Positions 37,808 through 46,178 are shown, counted from the first letter of the stretch. The stretch is 58,430 bases of DNA from Cyanobium sp. FGCU52 (GCA_024958715.1 JANWUS010000074.1:1-58430); one strand, 5' to 3'. Numbers and translations are program-made. The notes: generated by a model from the sequence alone, not told the origin.

Positions 37808-38734
37808 ATGCCGCCTGCCGCCGATCCCCTCGCCCCGTGGCTCCAGGAGCGGCTGGGCGTGGCGCTGCTGCGGCGCCAGGCGGTGGGGGGAGGCTGCATC
37901 CACCAGGCCTGGTGCCTGGAGCTGGCAGCCCGGCGGCAGGGCCAGCCGGCGCGCCTGTTCGCCAAGACCTGCCCCCCCGAGCAGCTGCCCCTGCTGGAGG
38001 CGGAGGCCGACGGCCTGCGCGCCCTGGCGGGAGCGGCCGCCGACACGGGCCTGGTGGTGCCGGAACCGCTGGCCCTGGGGCTCAGCGGAAGCCTGGCGGT
38101 GCTGGTGCTCCCCTGGCTGTCCCTCGGCGGCGGTGGCGACTGGGACGCCATGGGGGCCGCCCTGGCCCGTCTGCATCGCCGCAGCCTCGATGGCTGCCTG
38201 GCCCCCCAGGATCGGCCGGCCTGCTTCGGCTGGGGGCAGGCCAACGTCATCGGTTCCACGCCCCAGCTCAACGACTGGAGCGAGGAGTGGGGCGCGTTCT
38301 TCGCCAGCCGCCGGCTCGCCCCCCAGCTGGAGGCACTGGCCCGCCGCGGCATCGATCTGCCGGGCGCGCAGCAGCTTCTGGAGCGGGTGCCTGGCTGGCT
38401 GGCGGGTCACGGGGCCGAACCCTGCCTGGTGCACGGCGATCTCTGGAGCGGCAATGCCTCGCTGCTGGCGGGGGCCGCCGGCACCGTGTTCGATCCGGCC
38501 GTGCATCGGGCCGACCGGGAGGTGGATCTGGCCATGGCCCGCCTGTTCGGGGGCTTCCCCGCGGCCTTCTTCACCGGTTACGAGCGCGAATGGCCCCTGC
38601 CGCCGGGTCACCACAGCCGCGTGGATCTCTACAACCTGTACCACCTGCTCAACCACGCCCAGCTGTTCGGGGGCGGTTACGTGGCCCGCTCCCGGGCCTG
38701 CATCGCCAGCCTCCTCAGCCAGCCGCCCGGCTGA
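37808..38734 (+). CDS. Fructosamine kinase family protein
   Basis: 308-residue kinase-fold protein. The catalytic motif HGDLWSGNASLL (about 211-222) and the metal site TVFDPAVHRADREVDLAMAR are the FN3K signatures, and VGGGCIHQAWCLEL is the ATP-loop region. Family members phosphorylate ketosamines (ribulosamine or fructosamine) on glycated proteins so that the sugar falls off. The C-terminal YNLYHLLNHAQLFGGGY is also family-typical. It diverges from crtD across 70 bases. Confidence 0.9.
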   Translation: MPPAADPLAPWLQERLGVALLRRQAVGGGCIHQAWCLELAARRQGQPARLFAKTCPPEQLPLLEAEADGLRALAGAAADTGLVVPEPLALGLSGSLAVLVLPWLSLGGGGDWDAMGAALARLHRRSLDGCLAPQDRPACFGWGQANVIGSTPQLNDWSEEWGAFFASRRLAPQLEALARRGIDLPGAQQLLERVPGWLAGHGAEPCLVHGDLWSGNASLLAGAAGTVFDPAVHRADREVDLAMARLFGGFPAAFFTGYEREWPLPPGHHSRVDLYNLYHLLNHAQLFGGGYVARSRACIASLLSQPPG

Positions 38735-38757
38735 TGGCCCTTGCCAGGGGAGGGGGC

Positions 38758-38782
38758 AAAAAAAACCGCCCCAAGGGGGCGG
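38758..38782 (-). terminator. Intrinsic terminator of the CAAD gene
   Basis: 7-bp stem CCGCCCC / GGGGCGG with a 3-base loop, followed on the minus strand by eight T. It stands between the convergent fructosamine kinase and CAAD genes. Confidence 0.9.
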
Positions 38783-38803
38783 CACTGCGGGATGGGCTTG
38801 AGA

Positions 38804-39178
38804 TCAGCCCAGATACTCCTTCTTGATGGTCTGCACCTTGTCGACCACGGCGGCGCGCTTCTCGCTGGTGGTGAGGTTGTCCCAGCTCCACTTGCCCACC
38901 ACCACGAGGCCGAGCAGCTCCAGCAGCCCCGGCACGATCGGCAGAAGATTGATGGTGTCGAGCACACCTTTGATCAGGATCTGGGCCACGATCACCGCCA
39001 GCAGGATGCCGGCGGCCTTGCCAACCTTGCCCATCTGGGCCCAGTCGACCTTGTCGAGGGTTTCGTTGACCTTGCCGATCACCTCGCCGTAGCGCTGCTG
39101 GAAGTCGAAGCCGGCATCACTCACGGCATCGGCGGCCTTGTCCACCGTCTCCTTGGCTTCGGTGCTGAGATCGCTCAT
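38804..39178 (-). CDS. CAAD/CURT1-type thylakoid membrane protein
   Basis: 124-residue protein with an N-terminal amphipathic region, two membrane helices (about 50-71 and 79-98: AAGILLAVIVAQILIKGVLD and LPIVPGLLELLGLVVVGKWS) and a C-terminal helix (EKRAAVVDKVQTIKKEYLG). This is the CAAD layout, homologous to plant CURT1, which curves thylakoid membranes and also appears appended to some cyanobacterial aminoacyl-tRNA synthetases. Here it is stand-alone. The start MSDLSTEAKETVDKAAD at 39178 is chosen over an in-frame Met at 39232. Confidence 0.85.
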   Translation of the reverse strand: MSDLSTEAKETVDKAADAVSDAGFDFQQRYGEVIGKVNETLDKVDWAQMGKVGKAAGILLAVIVAQILIKGVLDTINLLPIVPGLLELLGLVVVGKWSWDNLTTSEKRAAVVDKVQTIKKEYLG

Positions 39179-39218
39179 GGAGAAGGCCGGACGGGAAACG
39201 CTGCCTAAGGTACCCGCT

Positions 39219-39665
39219 GTGGCCGAGTTCACGCCAGAGGCGATTTCCCTCCGTCCGCGCGCGCTGACGCTGCTTCACCACCTGCTCGCGCTGCCGGCGC
39301 CGGAGGAGGGTTGCGCCCTGCTGCTCGGCTGGCGCCAGGGCGTGCTGTGGCGCATCGAGAGGATCTGGCCCTGTCTGAATGTGTGGGAACCGCAGGCCGA
39401 GCGCAAGTGCCGTTTCGCCGTGGATCCACGGGAGCAGCTTCATGCCCAGAAGTGGGGCCGCGGCCAGGAGTTGCTGCTGCTCGGCTCGGCCCACAGCCAT
39501 CCCGCGGCGGAGCCGGTGCCCTCGGCCACCGACCGGGCCCTCACGGTGGCACCGGCCCTGATGCTCATCCGCGGCTGCTCAACCCAGGGGCGTGTGGAGC
39601 TGGCGTGCTGGTGGTTGCCGGAGGACGCTCCAGCCTGGCCGCTGCCGTGGAGAATGGAGGATTGA
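39219..39665 (+). CDS. M67 family JAMM metallopeptidase
   Basis: 148-residue JAB1/MPN-type protease. The zinc motif is complete: a Glu in EEGCALLLGW, then HSHPAAEPVPSATD with the HxH pair, the Ser and the Asp. In bacteria such enzymes release amino acids or C-terminal extensions from ubiquitin-like sulfur carriers (as Mec+ does on CysO). The neighbour 42 bases downstream encodes an E1-like enzyme, which supports that role. Start GTG at 39219. Confidence 0.85.
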   Translation: MAEFTPEAISLRPRALTLLHHLLALPAPEEGCALLLGWRQGVLWRIERIWPCLNVWEPQAERKCRFAVDPREQLHAQKWGRGQELLLLGSAHSHPAAEPVPSATDRALTVAPALMLIRGCSTQGRVELACWWLPEDAPAWPLPWRMED

Positions 39666-39707
39666 GGCGCCTCCGTCGGTGGAGGTGCCGGGTTGCCCAC
39701 CGATCCC

Positions 39708-40880
39708 ATGCTCCCTCCCGACACCAGCGGCGTTCAGCTCAGTCCCGACGAGGTGGCTCGTTTCTCCCGCCACCTGATCCTCCCCGAGGTGGGCATGGAG
39801 GGGCAGAAGCGGCTCAAGGCCGCCTCGGTGCTGTGCGTGGGCACGGGCGGGCTGGGTTCGCCGCTGCTGCTCTATCTGGCGGCCGCCGGCGTGGGCCGGA
39901 TCGGCATCGTCGACTTCGACGTGGTGGATACCAGCAACCTGCAGCGCCAGGTGATCCACGGCACCAGCTGGGTGGGCAAGCCCAAGATCGAATCCGCCAA
40001 GGCGCGGATCCTGGAGATCAACCCCCACTGCCAGGTGGATCTCTACGAAACCGCGCTCACCAGCGAGAACGCCCTCGAGATCATCCGCCCGTACGACATC
40101 GTCTGCGACGGCACCGACAACTTCCCCACCCGCTACCTGGTGAACGACGCCTGCGTGCTGCTGGGCAAGCCGAACGTGTATGGCTCGATCTTCCGCTTCG
40201 AGGGTCAGGCCACCGTGTTCAACCTGGATGCGGAAAGCCCGAACTACCGGGATCTGTTCCCCGAGCCGCCGCCGCCGGGCATGGTGCCCTCCTGCGCCGA
40301 GGGCGGCGTGGTGGGGGTGCTGCCCGGAATCATCGGCGTGATCCAGGCCACCGAGGCGGTGAAGATCATCACCGGCATCGGCACCACCCTCAGCGGCCGG
40401 CTGCTGCTGTTCGATGCGCTGAAGATGAGCTTCCGCGAGCTGAGGCTGCGGCCCAGCCCCGAGCGGCCCGTGATCGAGGAACTGGTGGACTATCAGGAGT
40501 TCTGCGGCGTGGGCGGAACCGCCCCCGGCCAGGAGGAGGCCGGTGCCGTGCCCACGATCACCGTGGCCGAACTCAAGACCGTGATCGACGGCCGCCTCGA
40601 GGACGTGCTCCTGCTCGACGTGCGCAACCCCCAGGAGGCTGAGATCGCCGTCATCCCCGGCTCGGTGCTGATGCCCCTCGACCGGATCGAGAGCGGCGAG
40701 GCGATCGAGGACGTGCGCCAGCTGGCCCGGGGCAAGAAGCTGTACGTGCACTGCAAGCTGGGTGGGCGCTCGGCCAAGGCCCTGATCGCCCTCGGCCGCC
40801 ATGGCATCGAGGGGGTGAACGTGGCCGGCGGCATCGACGCCTGGAGCCAGGAGGTGGATCCTGCCGTTCCGCGTTACTGA
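39708..40880 (+). CDS. moeB: MoeB/ThiF-type E1 enzyme fused to a rhodanese domain
   Basis: 390-residue protein. The N-terminal ~255 residues are an E1-like adenylyltransferase: GTGGLGSPLLLYLAAAG nucleotide loop, RQVIHGTSWVGKPK, and active-site region VPSCAEGGVVGVLPGIIG. The C-terminal ~105 residues are a rhodanese domain with active Cys in VHCKLGGRSAK. Such fusions activate MoaD/ThiS-like carriers and pass sulfur to them. The two zinc CxxC pairs of E. coli MoeB are not visible. ATG at 39708 is preferred; TTG at 39693 is possible. Part of its 3' end is duplicated at 41652-41771. Confidence 0.88.
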   Translation: MLPPDTSGVQLSPDEVARFSRHLILPEVGMEGQKRLKAASVLCVGTGGLGSPLLLYLAAAGVGRIGIVDFDVVDTSNLQRQVIHGTSWVGKPKIESAKARILEINPHCQVDLYETALTSENALEIIRPYDIVCDGTDNFPTRYLVNDACVLLGKPNVYGSIFRFEGQATVFNLDAESPNYRDLFPEPPPPGMVPSCAEGGVVGVLPGIIGVIQATEAVKIITGIGTTLSGRLLLFDALKMSFRELRLRPSPERPVIEELVDYQEFCGVGGTAPGQEEAGAVPTITVAELKTVIDGRLEDVLLLDVRNPQEAEIAVIPGSVLMPLDRIESGEAIEDVRQLARGKKLYVHCKLGGRSAKALIALGRHGIEGVNVAGGIDAWSQEVDPAVPRY

Positions 40881-40968
40881 GCCCCTCTCCGCCGCCAGGC
40901 AGCGGTGGCTGCAGCACCGACGCAAGGAAGTCCGGCGGCTGATCGCCCTGGAGAACCGGTTCCTGCCC

Positions 40969-41655
40969 TTGCTGCTGACGACCCTTCTGCCCATCCTGCT
41001 GATGCCCTTCACGGCGCAGCAGGGGCGGCAGGGGCTGGCACTGCTCGCTCTGCTCGTCGATCTGCTGATTCTCCAGGCGATCCTCACGTTGCCGGCGATG
41101 GGCTCGACGACCACCGCCCGGCTGCGCCAGGGGCTGTTCCTCGGCGGCGGGCTGCTGGCCGGCCTGGGGCTGTGGCTGCCGGTGGTGCTGGGCGCCTGGC
41201 CTCCCGGCATCTTCCGCCCCCTGGAGATGGTGCTGCTGAGCCTCTTCTTCCTGGGCACGTCGATGCGGTTGGTGCATGTGCTCGCCCGGGTGCCGCGCGT
41301 CAACGGCAAGGTGCTGGCCGGCGCCGCGGCGGGCTACCTGCTGCTCGGCCTCACCGGCGGCGTGCTCGCCACCGCCACCCAGGTGGTCGTGCCCGGCAGC
41401 TTCAGCCTCGGCCCCGCCGCCAGCCACCAGGTGCTGCTCGACCGTCTGATCTACTTCAGCTTCGTCACCATCGCCGGTCTGGGCATCGGCGATGTGGTGC
41501 CCAGCAACGCGGTGGGGGAGCGCTTCGTGATCCTGTTGAGCGTGGCGAGCACCCTGTACGTGACGCTGCTGGTGGGTCTGCTGCTGGGCCGCTTCATCGC
41601 CTCGGAGGAGGTGGAGATGCTCGAGGAGCAGGAACTCGATAGCGAGCAGGCGTGA
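40969..41655 (+). CDS. Ion-channel-like membrane protein with a GIGD filter
   Basis: 228-residue membrane protein with about five hydrophobic segments. The C-terminal part is a two-helix pore module: pore helix and filter in IYFSFVTIAGLGIGDVVPSN, inner helix FVILLSVASTLYVTLLVGLL, ending in an acidic tail EEVEMLEEQELDSEQA. Bacterial K+ channels have TVGYGD where this has LGIGD, so selectivity is uncertain. The best start in frame is TTG at 40969, but protein-like codons (RQRWLQHRRKEVRRLIALEN) precede it back into the end of moeB, so the true start may be upstream and non-standard. Confidence 0.7.
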   Translation: MLLTTLLPILLMPFTAQQGRQGLALLALLVDLLILQAILTLPAMGSTTTARLRQGLFLGGGLLAGLGLWLPVVLGAWPPGIFRPLEMVLLSLFFLGTSMRLVHVLARVPRVNGKVLAGAAAGYLLLGLTGGVLATATQVVVPGSFSLGPAASHQVLLDRLIYFSFVTIAGLGIGDVVPSNAVGERFVILLSVASTLYVTLLVGLLLGRFIASEEVEMLEEQELDSEQA

Positions 41656-41771
41656 TCTCTCCGCTGGAACGGAGTGAGAGCGGCGAGGCGATCGAGGCTG
41701 TGCACCTGTATCTGGCCGCCGCCATCGATGCCTGGAGTCAGGAGGTGGATCCGGCGATCACGCGCTACTGA
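41652..41771 (+). pseudogene. Truncated duplicate of the moeB rhodanese 3' end
   Basis: A 39-codon frame starting GTG that overlaps the channel stop reads like the moeB C-terminus with an internal gap: PLERSESGEAIEAV corresponds to PLDRIESGEAIEDV and AIDAWSQEVDPAITRY to GIDAWSQEVDPAVPRY. At DNA level 22 consecutive bases are identical (41676-41697 and 40689-40710), and the final 51 bases match at 43 positions. About 96 bases (32 codons, including the active cysteine) are missing. Its stop overlaps the convergent antiporter stop. Confidence 0.85.
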
Positions 41772-43126
41772 GCCGGGGTGGGTTGAGCGGCGGCAACGAC
41801 CTCCGGCTCCGGCTCGGCGGGGATCACCAGCCGCAGCAGGATCGGTGCCAGGAACGTGGTTCCGATCACCATCAGCAGGATGGCGGCCTCCAGTGCGGGC
41901 GTGAGGATGCCGGCCTGGCGGCCGAGACCCAGGAAGATCAGGCCCACCTCGCCCCGCGGCATCATCCCGAGGCCCACCACCAGACGGTTGGTGGGCTCCT
42001 TGCTCACGTAGCTCCAGCCGGCGGCGATCTTGCCGATGATCGAGACCACCAGCAGGAAGCCGGCCACGATCAGGCCCTCGCGGTTGGCGGGGTCGAGCGG
42101 GTTGAGCACCGAGAGGTCCATGCCGGTGCCGATCAGCACGAAGAACACGGTGGCGAACAGGGCCACCAGCGGCTTGACGGCCGCATCGATGTCGTGGGTG
42201 TGCTTCGAGGCGCTGAGGATCAGGCCGGCGGCGAAGGCCCCCAGGGCGGCTTCCAGGCCGATCGCCTGGGCGGCGAAGCAGCAGAGCGTGAGCACCACGA
42301 AGCTGGCCACGGCCACATCGCCGGGCGCCTTGAGCCGATCCACCACCCAGTCGAACAGCGGCGCGGCGGTGCGGCTGAGGAACAGCGCCACCGCCACGAA
42401 GGCCACGGCGGCCAGGCAGAGCTTCACCACCGGGCCGACACTGAAGGCACCGCCGCCGACCACCGCCACCACCACCGCCAGGATGACGATGCCGAGAATG
42501 TCGTCGAGCACGGCGGCACCGATCACGATCTGGCCTTCGCTGCGCTTGAGCCACTTCAGTTCGCCGAACACGCTGGCGGTGATGCCGATCGAGGTGGCCG
42601 TCATCGCCGCGCCCGCGAACACCGCCGGGATCAGCGGCACGTGGAAGAGGTAGTAGAGGCCCGCCGTGCCGAGCGCGAAGGGCAGCACCACGCCGGTGAC
42701 CGCGACGGTGCCGGCCTGTACCCCCACGGCCACCAGTTCATCGAGTTCGCTCTCCAGGCCGGTGAGGAAGAGCAGCGCGAACAGCCCCAGCTGGGAAACG
42801 GTCTGCAGGCTGGGGAAGGTTTCGTCGTAGACGTGGCGCACCGCTTCGGGAGTGATCTCCGAGAGGGTGGCCACCAGGCCGGAGGCGGCGGCGCTCAGTT
42901 CCGCCTGGGCGCCGGGCGGCACGATCAGATGCAGACCGGAGACGCCGATCACCACACCGGCGACCAGCTCGCCGAGGATCGTCGGCAGCTGCAGCCGCAC
43001 CATCAGTTCGGCGATCGCCCGCGCCGCGATGAAGATCACCAGGAACCGGCCGACCTGGAGCAGGGTTTCGGCCGTTTCCAGTTGATGGGAGCTGAACTCC
43101 ATCAACAGCGGGGGCAGCGGAGGCAT
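41765..43126 (-). CDS. CPA2-family Na+/H+ antiporter
   Basis: 453-residue cation:proton antiporter with about 12 membrane helices. The ion-binding double aspartate is in IGAAVLDDILGIVILAVVV (about 220-238), typical of electrogenic Na+/H+ exchangers. LPTILGELVAGVVIGVSGL, ALLFLTGLESELDEL and MMPRGEVGLIFLGLG are other family landmarks. A disordered Pro/Glu tail ends it. It should expel Na+ and admit protons at the plasma membrane. It diverges from the Mrp cluster, so the 170 bases 43127-43296 probably carry both promoters. An internal Met (MEFSSHQLETAE) is an alternative start. Confidence 0.88.
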   Translation of the reverse strand: MPPLPPLLMEFSSHQLETAETLLQVGRFLVIFIAARAIAELMVRLQLPTILGELVAGVVIGVSGLHLIVPPGAQAELSAAASGLVATLSEITPEAVRHVYDETFPSLQTVSQLGLFALLFLTGLESELDELVAVGVQAGTVAVTGVVLPFALGTAGLYYLFHVPLIPAVFAGAAMTATSIGITASVFGELKWLKRSEGQIVIGAAVLDDILGIVILAVVVAVVGGGAFSVGPVVKLCLAAVAFVAVALFLSRTAAPLFDWVVDRLKAPGDVAVASFVVLTLCCFAAQAIGLEAALGAFAAGLILSASKHTHDIDAAVKPLVALFATVFFVLIGTGMDLSVLNPLDPANREGLIVAGFLLVVSIIGKIAAGWSYVSKEPTNRLVVGLGMMPRGEVGLIFLGLGRQAGILTPALEAAILLMVIGTTFLAPILLRLVIPAEPEPEVVAAAQPTPAQ

Positions 43127-43296
43127 CAGATCCGTGCAGAGGTGACGGGGTTATAGGGGTGCCGCCGGGTGATCTGGGGCACTCCTGCGCGATGGACGGC
43201 TGAGGGGATCGGCGGGGCCCCAGCCGCTCGGCATTCCCCCGCCATGCTGCTGCGATCGCTACCGTCCGGGCCGCTCTCCGCCACGCGGACTGGCCC

Positions 43297-43671
43297 ATGC
43301 CTGCGATCCGACTGCTGGAGCTGCTGATCCTGCTGGCCGCCCTGGCCGGCTTCACGGGGCTGCTGCTGCGCCGCAACCTGTTTCTCAAGGTGCTGGCCAT
43401 GGATGTGACCGGCAGCGCGGTGGTGGCGCTGTTCGTGTTGCTGGGGGCCCGCTCGGGTCTGCGGACGCCGATCCTGTCGCGCCTGACAGGCCCTGCCGAT
43501 CCGGGCCTGGCCATCGCCGATCTCGCTGATCCGATCCCTCAGGCCGTGATCCTCACCGCCATCGTGATCGGCCTGTCGATCCAGGCGCTGCTGCTGGTGG
43601 TGATCACCCAGTTGGCGCGCATCGATCCCAGCCTGGATGCGTCCAGCTTCGACCCCCCCGATCGCCCATGA
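43297..43671 (+). CDS. mrpC: Mrp antiporter subunit C (NuoK-like)
   Basis: 124-residue three-helix protein of the MnhC/MrpC family: LLRRNLFLKVLAMDVTGSAV and AVILTAIVIGLSIQALLLVV are the conserved stretches. It is homologous to NuoK of complex I. It opens a run of seven genes that overlap each other by 1 to 4 bases, a tight operon for a multisubunit Na+/H+ antiporter. The insertion SGLRTPILSRLTGPADPGLA between helices 2 and 3 is longer than in Bacillus MrpC. Confidence 0.85.
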   Translation: MPAIRLLELLILLAALAGFTGLLLRRNLFLKVLAMDVTGSAVVALFVLLGARSGLRTPILSRLTGPADPGLAIADLADPIPQAVILTAIVIGLSIQALLLVVITQLARIDPSLDASSFDPPDRP

Positions 43672-45155
43672 GCGACCTCTGGAGCCCGGGCAGCCAGCAA
43701 CTGGTGATCTGGCTGCTGGCGCCCTACATCGCCGCCTTTCTGGTGGCGCTGCTGCCGGCGCTGTGCCTGCCCCTCATCCTGGTGTGCGTTCTCGCCACCG
43801 CGCTGCTCGGGGCCTGGCTGCTGCTTGATGGTGCCGGCCAGCAGCTGCTCCTGCTGCAGCAGTACGGCGTCAGCCTCAGCTTCGACCGTCTGGCCGGCTG
43901 GTTTCTGCTGCTCAACGGCCTGGTCTGCCTGGCGGTGTGGATCGAGGGCCGCAGGCAGGGCTGGGACCGCACCGGCTGGCTGCTGCTGCTGGTGCTTCTG
44001 GGAGCGCTCAACACCAGCTTCCTCACCACCGATCTGGTGAGCCTCTACGTGAGTCTGGAGGTGGTGGCGATCAGCGCCTTTCTGCTGATCCTCAAAGGCC
44101 GCACCGCCAGGGCCGACTGGATCGCCCTGCGCTACCTGCTTGTGAGCAACACGGCAATGGGGCTCTACCTGATCGGTGCGGCGCTGGTGTATTCGCAGAG
44201 CGGCAGCTTCCAGTTCGCCGCCCTTGCGGCCCTGCCGCCCGGGGCCCCGCTGGCCCTGGTCCTGGTGGGGCTGCTCACCAAGTCGGGCGTGTTCCTCAAT
44301 GGGCTCTGGCTGCCGCGCACCCATGCCGAAGCTCCTGCGGAGGTGTCGGCCCTGCTCTCGGGTGTGGTGGTGAGCGCCGGCGCGCTGCCACTGCTGCGCC
44401 TCGAGCAGTTCAGCACCGCCGTGATCGCTCTGCTCACCCCGATCGCCCTGGCCAGCGCCGCGCTGGGGGTGGTGTACGCCCTGGTGGTCGACGATGCCAA
44501 ACGCCTCCTGGCCTGGAGCACCCTGGCCCAGATGGGGCTGGTGATCCTCTCCCCAGCGGCCGGCGGGGCGATGGCGCTCAGCCATGGCCTGGCCAAGGCG
44601 GGGCTCTTTCTCACTGCTCGCCACTGGCCGAGCCGCTCGCTGCAGGGCTGGTCGGGGAGGCCGCTGGCCTGGAACCTGCAGCTGCCGCTTTGGCTGGGCG
44701 CCCTCTCGATCGCCGGTGTGCCACCGCTGATCGGTTTCTCCGCCAAGAAGCAATTGGAGACGGCCCTGACCCCGCCGCTGGCCTGGGCGGTGCTGCTGCT
44801 CTCGATCGGCAGCGTGGCCCTCTACGCGCGCCTGTGCCGGGCACCCTGGGACCTGAGCCCGCGAGCGCCCCTGTCCTGGGGAGCCCTGCTGCTCAGCCTG
44901 CCGCTGCTGATCACCGGTGTGGCCTTCAGCGCCGGAGGCTTGACGGCCGACGGCCTGCTGAAGTCCGTCACCGTGCTGCTCCTCGGCGTGGTGCTGGATC
45001 AGTCCCTCGAGCGGCTGCGCTGGCGCGAGCGGATCTCCCTGCCCCAGCTCGATCGCCTGCCCGACCTGCTGGGGGGTCTGGGACTGATCGGGGCCGGCCT
45101 GGTGGTGGCGATTCGCAGCGGCTTCCTGCCTCTGGTCACGGAGGGAGCGCTCTGA
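43668..45155 (+). CDS. mrpD: Mrp antiporter subunit D (NuoN/L-like, proton channel)
   Basis: 495-residue polytopic protein with about 14 helices, the only large antiporter-like subunit in this cluster. Proton-path residues are visible: the TM5 Glu in YVSLEVVAISAFLLIL, the TM7 Lys in LVGLLTKSGVFLNGLWLPRT followed by HAEAPAEVSALLSGVVV, and a Lys in MALSHGLAKAGLF. These match complex-I NuoL/M/N and MrpD. It overlaps mrpC by 4 bases and its stop overlaps the mrpE start (TGATG). Confidence 0.88.
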   Translation: MSDLWSPGSQQLVIWLLAPYIAAFLVALLPALCLPLILVCVLATALLGAWLLLDGAGQQLLLLQQYGVSLSFDRLAGWFLLLNGLVCLAVWIEGRRQGWDRTGWLLLLVLLGALNTSFLTTDLVSLYVSLEVVAISAFLLILKGRTARADWIALRYLLVSNTAMGLYLIGAALVYSQSGSFQFAALAALPPGAPLALVLVGLLTKSGVFLNGLWLPRTHAEAPAEVSALLSGVVVSAGALPLLRLEQFSTAVIALLTPIALASAALGVVYALVVDDAKRLLAWSTLAQMGLVILSPAAGGAMALSHGLAKAGLFLTARHWPSRSLQGWSGRPLAWNLQLPLWLGALSIAGVPPLIGFSAKKQLETALTPPLAWAVLLLSIGSVALYARLCRAPWDLSPRAPLSWGALLLSLPLLITGVAFSAGGLTADGLLKSVTVLLLGVVLDQSLERLRWRERISLPQLDRLPDLLGGLGLIGAGLVVAIRSGFLPLVTEGAL

Positions 45156-45586
45156 TGGGGTTTCTGCTCAGCTGCCTGCTGCGGCTGGTGCTGTGGGGCC
45201 TGCTCACGGCCGAAACCAGTGCCATCAACCTGCTGATCGGTCTGGCCCTGGCCGTGCTGTTGCCCCATGCCAGGGGGCCCCGCCAACCGCTCGCCCCGCT
45301 GCTGCGAGCGCTGTGGGGCGCCCTGGTGGCGATTCCGGTGTCCTACGGCGAAGCCCTGTCCCTGATCCGCGGCGGCGGTGACGAGGAGCGCTGGCTGGAG
45401 CAGCCGGCCAGCGCTCCAAGCCAGCGGCTGGTGATCTTTCTGGAGGTGCTGGCGATCACCCTCACTCCCTTCACGCTCGTACTTGGCCTGAGCCGCGTGG
45501 AGGGCCGGCCGATCTACCGCATTCACCAGCTGCGGCCCCGGCCCAGCACACCCAACCCGGCCGACACGAGGAGGATTGAACCATGA
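45155..45586 (+). CDS. mrpE: Mrp antiporter subunit E
   Basis: 143-residue MnhE/MrpE-type membrane protein: two N-terminal helices (VLWGLLTAETSAINLLIGLA), then AIPVSYGEALSLIRGG and EVLAITLTPFTLVLGLSRVE. It is needed for assembly or stability of Mrp complexes in other bacteria. It overlaps mrpD by one base and mrpF by four. A longer in-frame upstream ORF is only the shadow of mrpD. Confidence 0.85.
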   Translation: MGFLLSCLLRLVLWGLLTAETSAINLLIGLALAVLLPHARGPRQPLAPLLRALWGALVAIPVSYGEALSLIRGGGDEERWLEQPASAPSQRLVIFLEVLAITLTPFTLVLGLSRVEGRPIYRIHQLRPRPSTPNPADTRRIEP

Positions 45587-45831
45587 ATGTGCTGATCTGG
45601 GGGATGCTGCTGGCCCTGCTGATTCCGATCGCTGTGGTATGCCGGCCCTGCAGCGTCTGGGACCGGATGGCCGCCTTCAGCAGCATCGCCTCGAAGGTGG
45701 CGCTGATGATGATGGTGGTGGGCGTGATGCGCAATGACTGGATGCTGGGGCTGGTGGGGGCGATCAGCCTCAGCGCCGGCAATTCCGGAATGCTGCTGCT
45801 CGCCAATGTTCTGCGGGAGGTGGAACGATGA
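45583..45831 (+). CDS. mrpF: Mrp antiporter subunit F
   Basis: 82-residue three-helix protein. CRPCSVWDRMAAFSSIASKV corresponds to the MrpF cytosolic loop (usually RGPSxxDRVVALD), with Cys in place of Gly. It is implicated in Na+ passage in Mrp complexes. It overlaps both neighbours by 4 bases. Confidence 0.82.
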   Translation: MNVLIWGMLLALLIPIAVVCRPCSVWDRMAAFSSIASKVALMMMVVGVMRNDWMLGLVGAISLSAGNSGMLLLANVLREVER

Positions 45832-46178
45832 CAACGATTCTGAAGGCGCTTGAACCCTTCGCCGACCCCGTGAGCCTGCTGCTTCTCGGAGCCGGACTGC
45901 TGCTCTGGTTCTGGGGAACCTGGCCACTGCTGGAAGCAGGCAGTTATCTCAGCAAACTCCACAAATTGTCGGTTTCCGACACACTCGGCTCCACCCTGAT
46001 GCTGCTCGGACTTCTTGTACGCATTCCAGGGCAGTGGCCCCTGCTTTGCCTGGCGCTGCTGGGCCTGCTGGTGTGGAACACCATCTTCGGCTATGTGCTG
46101 GCGCGCTGTTCTCTCCCTCCACAACAATCCGAGCCTGCGGCTGCGGCTCGGCTGGCGTCTCCCACCCTGCGTCCATGA
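45828..46178 (+). CDS. mrpG: Mrp antiporter subunit G
   Basis: 116-residue MnhG/MrpG-type protein: three helices with SYLSKLHKLSVSDTLGSTLM LLG in the middle, corresponding to the RLHAATKATTLG region of the family. A Ser/Pro/Ala-rich tail (LPPQQSEPAAAARLASPTLR) extends beyond the usual end. It overlaps mrpF and the next gene by 4 bases. Confidence 0.82.
   Translation: MTTILKALEPFADPVSLLLLGAGLLLWFWGTWPLLEAGSYLSKLHKLSVSDTLGSTLMLLGLLVRIPGQWPLLCLALLGLLVWNTIFGYVLARCSLPPQQSEPAAAARLASPTLRP

Noticed and set aside
35524-38826. 1100-codon plus-strand frame
   Set aside because: It crosses the transglycosylase, crtD and kinase genes in the wrong frame, with low-complexity sequence.
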